In this document: in pieces, positions 1 to 5,010 of the stretch
Numbering within the stretch: the first letter of the stretch is position 1
Layout of the letters: every line of letters starts with the position of its first letter
Assembly (NCBI GenBank): GCA_934444485.1
Contig: CAKSCN010000144.1
Location: 1-6,242 of the forward strand
From: an uncultured Eubacteriales bacterium
GTDB taxonomy: Bacteria > Bacillota > Clostridia > Oscillospirales > CAG-382
Direction: 5' to 3'
Length of the DNA stretch: 6,242 nucleotides
The notes under the pieces: model-generated
Seen by the model: only the letters and a program-made list of their open reading frames with translations
Databases searched by the model: none
What the model was told of the DNA's origin: nothing
Translations under genes and position numbers: made by a program

Positions 1-397
1 TCACAATCACAGCTTTGAATTTAAGAAGTTTGACGGTAAGACCATGATGGATTACCTCATAGACGGCTTCGACAAGGACAACGTAAGCTTCGTTCTCGAT
101 ACCTACTGGGTACAGCACGGCGGTGCGTCGATTGCCGAGATGATAGAGAGACTTGCCGGAAGAATTGATATTCTCCACCTCAAGGATATGGGTGCTTGCG
201 GCGGTGAAAATCACAATGTTCCGTACATTACCGAAATAGGCAACGGCAACATCAACTTCAAGACAATAGTTCCCCTCGCCGAAAAGACGGGAGTCAAGAG
301 CTTTGTCGTTGAACAGGACAGTAACTGGAAGGTTTCTCCCTTCGATTCCATAAAGGAAAGCTACGACAAAATCAAGTCCTGGGGACTTATCGACTGA
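1..397 (+). CDS. Sugar phosphate isomerase/epimerase, TIM-barrel family (5'-truncated by window edge)
   Basis: This is the C-terminal 131 residues of a xylose-isomerase-like TIM barrel protein (AP endonuclease 2 superfamily, IolE-like, COG1082 type). Its start lies left of the window and the first whole codon begins at base 2. Visible family motifs, in order, are HNHSFEF at the left edge, LDTYWVQHGG, HLKDM, EIGNGN and VVEQDSNW. The acidic and histidine residues in these motifs (E of HNHSFEF, D of LDTYW, H of HLKD, E of VEQD) match the four divalent-metal ligands known from sugar epimerases of this fold, so the active half looks intact. A hand alignment with the next gene gives about 70 identities over 130 positions without gaps, so the two are tandem paralogues. 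A strong terminator follows 19 bases after the stop. The family is probably cytosolic and acts on free or phosphorylated sugars or inositol derivatives; the substrate cannot be told from sequence. Confidence 0.9.
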   Translation, partial: HNHSFEFKKFDGKTMMDYLIDGFDKDNVSFVLDTYWVQHGGASIAEMIERLAGRIDILHLKDMGACGGENHNVPYITEIGNGNINFKTIVPLAEKTGVKSFVVEQDSNWKVSPFDSIKESYDKIKSWGLID

Positions 398-415
398 AAA
401 GCAGAGTAAATTATG

Positions 416-452
416 CGACCGCATACTTTTTCGGTGTGCGGTCGTTTTGTTT
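416..452 (+). terminator. Rho-independent terminator after the first isomerase gene
   Basis: Bases 416-427 pair with 433-444: eight perfect pairs (CGACCGCA with TGCGGTCG) extended by four pairs that include G-U wobbles. The loop is five bases (428-432) and the stem is followed by TTTTGTTT. It sits 19 bases beyond the stop codon of the upstream gene and before the promoter of the next. The two isomerase paralogues are therefore probably separate transcription units. Confidence 0.88.
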
Positions 453-463
453 ACAAAATTTTG

Positions 464-492
464 TTGAAAACCTCTGCGGTATATGGTAAACT
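464..492 (+). promoter_or_regulatory. Sigma-A type promoter for the second isomerase gene
   Basis: A -35 box TTGAAA (464-469, five of six consensus bases) is separated by exactly 17 bases from a -10 box TAAACT (487-492, four of six). Transcription would start near 499, giving a leader of about 45 bases that ends in an AGGAGG ribosome site (531-536) seven bases before the ATG at 544. The position right after the upstream terminator supports it. No clear operator palindrome is seen around it, so regulation is unknown. The assignment rests on consensus matching only. Confidence 0.65.
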
Positions 493-543
493 GTTGTAAG
501 TGAAATAGGGCGGCACGGACCGCACAGTTTAGGAGGATTTGCC

Positions 544-1314
544 ATGAAAAAACTCGGATTACAGCTTTGGACAATAAGAGACGTGTTTAAGACGGAGGAC
601 GAGATAAAGTTTGCCTTCAATGAGCTTGCAAAGTACGGTTACAGCGAGGTTGAGACCGCCGGTTTTCCCATTGCACCCGAAAAGATGCTTGAATATGCAA
701 AGGAAGCGGGACTTTCGATAGTCAACACCCACTACAGCTGGGATGAAATAAGCGGCAATCTCGAAAAGACGATAGAGTTCCACAAAATGCTCGGCACGGA
801 GTACATCGGCATCGGCGGACTTTGCAGTCACTTCACCTCGAAGGAGGCGCTTATTGAGTGCGCCCATAAGTTCAACGAAATAGGTGAAAAGGTATCGAAG
901 CACGGCTTTAAGTTCACCTACCACAACCACAGTACGGAGTTTCAGAAGTTCGACGGCAAGACGTGGTATTCCTACCTTATGGATATAATGGACGGAAAGT
1001 ATACCTGCCTCGAGCTTGACACATACTGGGCACAGCACGGCGGCGCGGATGTCTGCGCACTTATTAAGAAGCTTGCCGGCAAGACCGAGATAATCCACCT
1101 CAAGGATATGGCGGCTCACTATGCGGCTGACCACGAAAACCCCGATATCACCGAGATAGGAAACGGAAACCTCAACTTTGAGGATATCATTCCTCTTGCG
1201 GAGTCTCTCGGCGTTAAGCACTATATCGTTGAGCAGGACAGACATTGGAAGGTATCTCCCCTCGAATCGGCAAAGGAAAGTGCGGCTTACCTTAAGGAGC
1301 ATTTCGGTTTCTGA
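544..1314 (+). CDS. Sugar phosphate isomerase/epimerase, TIM-barrel family (complete)
   Basis: This 256-residue protein is a normal length for single-domain TIM-barrel sugar isomerases/epimerases of the IolE/tagatose-epimerase superfamily. The start is secure: ATG at 544 follows AGGAGG by seven bases, and the protein opens MKKLGLQLWTIRD, the usual first beta strand. Key motifs are NTHYSWDE (61-68), YHNHSTEF (126-133), LELDTYWAQHGG (156-167), HLKDM (185-189), EIGNGN (204-209) and IVEQDRHW (228-235). By analogy with structurally known family members, E132, D159, H185 and E230 are the likely metal ligands; this is inference from motif position. There is no signal peptide, so it should be cytosolic. 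It is a paralogue of the truncated gene to its left but has its own promoter. The GH2 glycosidase in the window suggests a sugar-catabolic setting. Substrate is unknown: ketose epimerisation and inosose or keto-sugar processing are all possible. Confidence 0.9.
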   Translation: MKKLGLQLWTIRDVFKTEDEIKFAFNELAKYGYSEVETAGFPIAPEKMLEYAKEAGLSIVNTHYSWDEISGNLEKTIEFHKMLGTEYIGIGGLCSHFTSKEALIECAHKFNEIGEKVSKHGFKFTYHNHSTEFQKFDGKTWYSYLMDIMDGKYTCLELDTYWAQHGGADVCALIKKLAGKTEIIHLKDMAAHYAADHENPDITEIGNGNLNFEDIIPLAESLGVKHYIVEQDRHWKVSPLESAKESAAYLKEHFGF

Positions 1315-1330
1315 TTTTTACGAATTCTGC

Positions 1331-1363
1331 GTGCCGTGTTTCGAGAAAATCGTGACACGGTAC
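1331..1363 (+). other. Stable intergenic hairpin without a U-tract
   Basis: Bases 1331-1339 pair with 1355-1363 over nine pairs including one G-U. After one G-U and one mismatch the helix continues as CGA/TCG (1342-1344 with 1350-1352), closing a GAAAA loop. It lies 17 bases after the second isomerase stop and 33 bases before the next start. The run after it (TCTTGATATT) is not a proper U-tract, so it may be a weak or factor-dependent terminator, an mRNA 3'-end stabiliser, or a structured leader of the next gene. The pairing is read directly; the role is open. Confidence 0.4.
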
Positions 1364-1396
1364 TCTTGATATTACTGTATTTGTGACGGTGCTTGT

Positions 1397-2605
1397 ATGA
1401 TTGATTTTAAAATGGATATACCGCCGTGTATAGCGAAAGTCTTGGATATACTTCACGATGCCGGACACGAGGGATATCTTGTCGGAGGATGCGTGAGAGA
1501 CGCCGTTATGGGTAAAACTCCGCATGACTACGATATAACGACCGATGCTCTTCCCGAAGAGACGAAGGCGGCGTTTGAGCGTGATTTCAGAGTCATAGAA
1601 ACCGGCATGAAGCACGGCACGGTGACGGTTCTCTCCGACGGAGAGCCTGTGGAGATAACGACCTTCAGAGTTGACGGAGAATACCGTGACAACCGACACC
1701 CCGAGTCCGTCCGCTTCACGCCGAATATCGAAGAGGATCTCGCACGGCGTGATTTTACCGTGAATGCCATCGCCTATTCGCCGAGGAAGGGAATAGTTGA
1801 TCCGTTCGGCGGAGTCGCCGACATAGAAAGACGCATAATCCGCTGCGTCGGCAAGCCCGATAAACGCTTTTGCGAGGACGGACTGCGCATACTCAGAGGA
1901 CTGCGCTTTGCGGCGACTCTCGGCTTTGACATTGACTCAGACACCGCAGATTCGATACACCGCAATCGAGAATTGCTCCGAGGTATTTCAGCGGAGAGAA
2001 TATACGTTGATTTCACAAAGCTTCTGTGCGGAGATTTTGCCGAGGGCATTCTGAAAGGATTTAGTGAAACCTTCCGTGTTTTCGCACCTGACGTGGATTC
2101 TGCGGCGTCAGCCGGTATTGTGAGCGGCGTTCCGAACGACAAAACTCTCCGCCTTGCGGCATTCCTCTCGCTTTCGGGAAAAGGTAGTGCGGAGTTGTTT
2201 ATGCAAAGCATGAAAGCCGACGGTGCGGCAAAAAAAGAGACGGTTCTCTTGGTGTCGCTCCTTGACGAAAAAACGCCGAAAGACAGAATTGCGGTAAAGC
2301 GCCTTGCGGCAAAATGCGGCATCGAAACCGCAAAGAAATATGCGCTTTTGGCAAGAGCTGTCGGGAAAGAGATTGACCTTGATATGTTCTGCGGCACACT
2401 GAAAGCCGTGAAAGACGAAAAAATGTGCCTTTCAATAGGTGAACTTGCCGTAAACGGAGGCGACCTCATTTCGGAAAAAATCGCCGTCGGCAGAGAAATA
2501 GGAGTCGTGCTTTCGGCACTTCTGGACGAGGTAATCGACGAAAAAATCGAAAACAAAAAAGACGTACTTCTTGCCGAAGCACGCCGAATCGCAAAGGCAC
2601 TGTGA
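1397..2605 (+). CDS. cca: tRNA nucleotidyltransferase (CCA-adding enzyme, class II)
   Basis: This enzyme adds or repairs the 3' CCA end of tRNAs from CTP and ATP in the cytosol. The 402-residue length fits Bacillus-type CCA-adding enzymes. The class II head is complete: GGCVRDAVMG (30-39), the catalytic DYD pair D44/D46 with E86 in VEITTFRVDG as the likely third carboxylate, DLARRDFTVNAIA (114-126), DPFGG (135-139), the nucleobase-reading motif EDGLRILRGLRFA (160-172, with E160, D161 and R164), and ISAERI before the tRNA-binding tail. The rest (about 210-402) is a diverged helical body and tail with no C-terminal HD domain evident. Sequence does not strictly exclude a poly(A) polymerase or an enzyme adding only CC or A, but the length and absence of a split partner favour full CCA addition. 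Only a weak GGTG (1388-1391) precedes the ATG at 1397; ATG 1412 is an alternative start that keeps every motif. The protease gene follows 18 bases downstream. Confidence 0.92.
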   Translation: MIDFKMDIPPCIAKVLDILHDAGHEGYLVGGCVRDAVMGKTPHDYDITTDALPEETKAAFERDFRVIETGMKHGTVTVLSDGEPVEITTFRVDGEYRDNRHPESVRFTPNIEEDLARRDFTVNAIAYSPRKGIVDPFGGVADIERRIIRCVGKPDKRFCEDGLRILRGLRFAATLGFDIDSDTADSIHRNRELLRGISAERIYVDFTKLLCGDFAEGILKGFSETFRVFAPDVDSAASAGIVSGVPNDKTLRLAAFLSLSGKGSAELFMQSMKADGAAKKETVLLVSLLDEKTPKDRIAVKRLAAKCGIETAKKYALLARAVGKEIDLDMFCGTLKAVKDEKMCLSIGELAVNGGDLISEKIAVGREIGVVLSALLDEVIDEKIENKKDVLLAEARRIAKAL

Positions 2606-2609
2606 GAAA

Positions 2610-2616
2610 AGGGGAG
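2610..2616 (+). promoter_or_regulatory. Ribosome binding site that fixes the protease start
   Basis: AGGGGAG lies seven bases before the ATG at 2624 and only one base before an in-frame GTG at 2618. The spacing favours ATG 2624, which removes two residues from the longest possible reading. It lies just past the CCA-enzyme stop (2603-2605), consistent with translation from a shared mRNA. Confidence 0.7.
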
Positions 2617-2623
2617 AGTGAGA

Positions 2624-4093
2624 ATGCGCAGTAAAAGAAAAAAGCTGTTTTGGCGTGCGGCACTTGCAATGACCGTGCTTTGTGCGGCGGTTATGCTTTG
2701 TGCGACAGCCGCCTTTGCCGCCGATGAAACGTATGTTGTCAAGCTGAGCGGCGATTACGTGAGTCTCTTTTCGGATGCGGACGGCGAGGATGACGGTCTA
2801 CTTTCCCTCGGCTTCGCAACCGCAAAGAGCCTTGAAGAAGCGCAGTTTCTTGTAAATACGGGCGTCGCCGAAAGCTATGAGGAGGATTGCGAAGCGTTCC
2901 TTTTCGACGAAAGCTATGAACCGCCCGACAGTATGTACGAAAAGCAGTACGTTCCCGAGCAAATCGGAGCGACAAGCGTTTGGCGTCTCGGAATATACGG
3001 AGAGGGCGTAAAGGTCTGCATAATAGACTCCGGATGTTCGGCGCACGAGGATATCGACGAAAGTATAGTGTATCGCAACAACCTATTGTATTCCGAAGGC
3101 TCAGGAAGCTCTGCGGAGGACGTCACCGACGATATCGGACACGGCACTCATGTCGCCGGTATTGTTGCGGCACGTCTTAACGGAATAGGGGTTGTCGGCA
3201 TAGCTCCTAAATGCAGCCTCGGAATAATCAGGTGCTTTACCTCCGACGGCACGGTGACGACAAAAGCGTCGCACATTGCAAAGGCAATCTCTGCGGCGGT
3301 GGACGAAATGGACGCCAATGTTATAAACATGAGCCTCGGAGTTGCTTCAAATTCTTCTGTCCTTGAGGCAGCTGTAAAAAAAGCACTCGAAAATGACGTT
3401 GTTGTGGTGGCTGCCGTCGGAAATCGCTCAAGTGCCAACAATTTCAGCGATGCCGTGATGTACCCGGCAGGCTATGACGGAGTTATCGGCGTTGCGTCGG
3501 TAAACAATAGCGGCGTGCGTGCTTCAAATTCGGTGAAGAACATAACGGTTGACGTTGCCGCAGGAGGCGTAGGTATATACTCGCTGAAGAACGACGGAAC
3601 CTATACTCCCAAAAGCGGCACTTCAATGGCAACTCCGGCGGTTGCCGGTATGGCGGCGCTTATCCGCTCGTATAACCGCACTCTTACAAATACCGAGGTG
3701 AACGAACTTGTAACGTCAACCGCCACTCCCGTCGGCACGGCAGTCGGTGAGCGGTGCGACGAATACGGTTACGGACTCGCAAACGCCGAGAAAGCGGTGA
3801 AAAGCCTTGTGCCGAAAGAAATATTTTTCTCGAAAAACAATACTTTCACGTTCGGCGGTGTCGAAAAGAAGTATTTCTCGGTGTTCAATAACCTCACAGA
3901 CGGTGAAAACGTGTCGCTTGTTTGTGCGGAATACAACACCTTGAACAAAATGACGGCTATTGCGTGTCACGCTCTCGAAAACGGCGACGTTCTTAATTTC
4001 TCACGCCTCGTCGGAAGCGAGGGTACGGTGAAACTCTTTGCGCTGAAGTCGCTCGAATCGCTGATACCCGTTTGCAGAGAAACTGTAAAGTAA
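2624..4093 (+). CDS. Exported subtilisin-like serine protease (peptidase family S8)
   Basis: This is a 489-residue secreted endopeptidase precursor. Residues 1-32 form a Sec signal peptide: a basic start (MRSKRKK), a hydrophobic core, and cleavage probably after AFA. Residues 33 to about 110 are an acidic region, likely an inhibitory or chaperone propeptide. The S8 domain spans about 111-391 with the full triad: D135 in IIDSG, H173 in GHGTHVAG and S334 in SGTSMATP; N267 in VGNRSS is the oxyanion-hole Asn. The last 95 residues form an extra module ending VKLFALKSLESLIPVC, resembling short C-terminal modules I recall from clostridial exported proteins. Nine cysteines lie beyond the signal peptide, two of them (C132, C138) flanking the catalytic Asp. 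There is no lipobox, LPxTG motif or C-terminal membrane anchor, so it is probably released or loosely wall-held. It likely shares a transcript with the CCA enzyme, and a terminator follows. The substrate is unknown. Confidence 0.93.
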   Translation: MRSKRKKLFWRAALAMTVLCAAVMLCATAAFAADETYVVKLSGDYVSLFSDADGEDDGLLSLGFATAKSLEEAQFLVNTGVAESYEEDCEAFLFDESYEPPDSMYEKQYVPEQIGATSVWRLGIYGEGVKVCIIDSGCSAHEDIDESIVYRNNLLYSEGSGSSAEDVTDDIGHGTHVAGIVAARLNGIGVVGIAPKCSLGIIRCFTSDGTVTTKASHIAKAISAAVDEMDANVINMSLGVASNSSVLEAAVKKALENDVVVVAAVGNRSSANNFSDAVMYPAGYDGVIGVASVNNSGVRASNSVKNITVDVAAGGVGIYSLKNDGTYTPKSGTSMATPAVAGMAALIRSYNRTLTNTEVNELVTSTATPVGTAVGERCDEYGYGLANAEKAVKSLVPKEIFFSKNNTFTFGGVEKKYFSVFNNLTDGENVSLVCAEYNTLNKMTAIACHALENGDVLNFSRLVGSEGTVKLFALKSLESLIPVCRETVK

Positions 4094-4100
4094 ACAAAAC

Positions 4101-4170
4101 AAGACCTTCCCCACGGTAAATGCGGTCATCACTGCATTACGGAATATGAGGAAGGTCTTTATTATTTTTG
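4101..4170. terminator. Bidirectional nested-hairpin terminator between convergent genes
   Basis: AAGACCTTCC (4101-4110) pairs perfectly with GGAAGGTCTT (4150-4159). The 39-base interior can form a second helix (GTAAATGC with GCATTAC, one bulged base), so the structure is a hairpin within a hairpin. On the plus strand the outer stem runs into TTTATTATTTTTGTTTT, ending the protease transcript. On the minus strand it runs into TTGTTTTGTTTACTTTA, ending the GH2 transcript. The outer stem lies 7 bases after the protease stop and 14 bases from the GH2 stop. Confidence 0.85.
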
Positions 4171-4173
4171 TTT

Positions 4174-4959
4174 TCAGTTGAGAACGATATCGATATATGC
4201 TTTCGCAAGACCGTCCGCTTCGGCGACAAGACCGATATGCTTTTTGCCTCTGTCGGCGCACACCGCAATCGAAATAAGTCCCATTCTCATGCGTCTGTCA
4301 GAGCATTTCGGCGGTACGTGGTCGGAGATGTCGGAACCCGTTCCCATAAGCGTACAGCCCTCGGCGGTGAAGGAAACGAGAGGGGACGCATCGGGGACGA
4401 ATCTTCCCTCCGAGTCAACGCAGTAGCAAGTGAAGAGAACCGTGTCGCCAAGTGAAACGTTCGGCGTGTCGCAGACGATTTTCAATGCCGCCGCTTTTCC
4501 GGAGGTCACGACTTCGTCACGTGCAATTTCTTTTCCGTCCCTGTACGCAACAGCCGTGAGTGTTCCTTTCTCGTAAGGTACGCTCCACTCGGAGCTTTCA
4601 AAGTGTTCGGGCGTCGCTTTGCGTCCGAGGCTTCTTCCGTTTAAGAAAACCTCGCTCTCGTCGCAGTTTGTGTATGTAACGACACGTATTTCTTTGCCAT
4701 CAAGTCCCTCAAAATTCCACGAACCCGGCACAAGATGAATCATCGGCTTCTCCGAGTACTGCGCCATTGTCTGATAGTAAGCATCCTTCTTTTGCAGATA
4801 GAGGTCGAGAAGTCCGCTCTGTGAACAAAGTCTCGGCCATACTGTCTCACCTCTGTGTTCGATACCTGCCCACACAAAACCGCCGGCGATGTAGTCTCGT
4901 TCGGCAATGTGCGCCCACGTTTCGGAGCGAGTGCAGTTGTTGAAGTCGCTTCTCGACAT
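4174..4959 (-). CDS. GH2 glycosidase, C-terminal piece after the premature stop
   Basis: From the first ATG after the stop (4957-4959) this piece has 261 codons; the same frame continues back to the TAA with FDDDYSKGYFSAYDHV, normal GH2 sequence. It holds the last TIM-barrel motif (FVWAGIEHRGE, residues 28-38), a DUF4982-like domain (about 79-145, with VTYTNCDESEVFLNGRSLG) and a C-terminal Ig-like domain ending IDIVLN. It carries neither catalytic glutamate. No ribosome site stands at a useful distance: the nearest purine run, AAAGGGA, is more than 20 bases before the ATG. Separate translation is therefore doubtful, and it is best read as the severed tail of the gene to its right. Confidence 0.72.
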   Translation of the reverse strand: MSRSDFNNCTRSETWAHIAERDYIAGGFVWAGIEHRGETVWPRLCSQSGLLDLYLQKKDAYYQTMAQYSEKPMIHLVPGSWNFEGLDGKEIRVVTYTNCDESEVFLNGRSLGRKATPEHFESSEWSVPYEKGTLTAVAYRDGKEIARDEVVTSGKAAALKIVCDTPNVSLGDTVLFTCYCVDSEGRFVPDASPLVSFTAEGCTLMGTGSDISDHVPPKCSDRRMRMGLISIAVCADRGKKHIGLVAEADGLAKAYIDIVLN

Positions 4960-5007
4960 TACGTGATCATACGCCGAAAAATATCCCTTTGAGTAGTCGT
5001 CGTCGAA

Positions 5008-5010
5008 TTA
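5008..5010 (-). other. In-frame TAA (nonsense codon) inside the GH2 gene
   Basis: The plus-strand TTA is TAA on the coding strand, lying between codons for ...KTRAH and FDDDYSKG.... The frame is the same on both sides, so this is a substitution-type lesion and not a frameshift. One-base ancestors include TAT/TAC (Tyr), CAA (Gln), GAA (Glu), AAA (Lys), TTA (Leu) and TCA (Ser). TAA also ends the protease gene in this window (4091-4093), which argues against TAA being a sense codon here. Confidence 0.88.

Noticed and set aside
559..1302. Long antisense open frame opposite the second isomerase gene
   Set aside because: It lies wholly inside a strongly recognised gene on the other strand, has no recognisable motif and no ribosome site; it is a codon-bias shadow.
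1366..1401. Promoter TTGATA ... TATGAT before the CCA enzyme
   Set aside because: The spacing is 24 bases and the -10 box would overlap the start codon, so it is not a credible sigma-A promoter.
2618..2620. GTG as protease start
   Set aside because: It is only one base from the ribosome site, while ATG 2624 is at the proper seven-base spacing and gives a normal signal peptide.
2675..2703. Lipoprotein attachment site in the protease signal peptide (Cys20 or Cys26)
   Set aside because: The residue before each Cys is Leu rather than the small residue a lipobox needs, and AFA gives a good signal peptidase I site.
1774..2742. Antisense open frame of over 300 codons across the CCA enzyme and the protease start
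   Set aside because: It has low-complexity Ser/Ala/Phe-rich composition, crosses two well-supported plus-strand genes and has no domain signature.
5008..5010. Reassigned TAA sense codon (alternative genetic code)
   Set aside because: TAA properly ends the protease gene at 4091-4093, and the other genes show no internal TAA or TGA, so the standard code is used.
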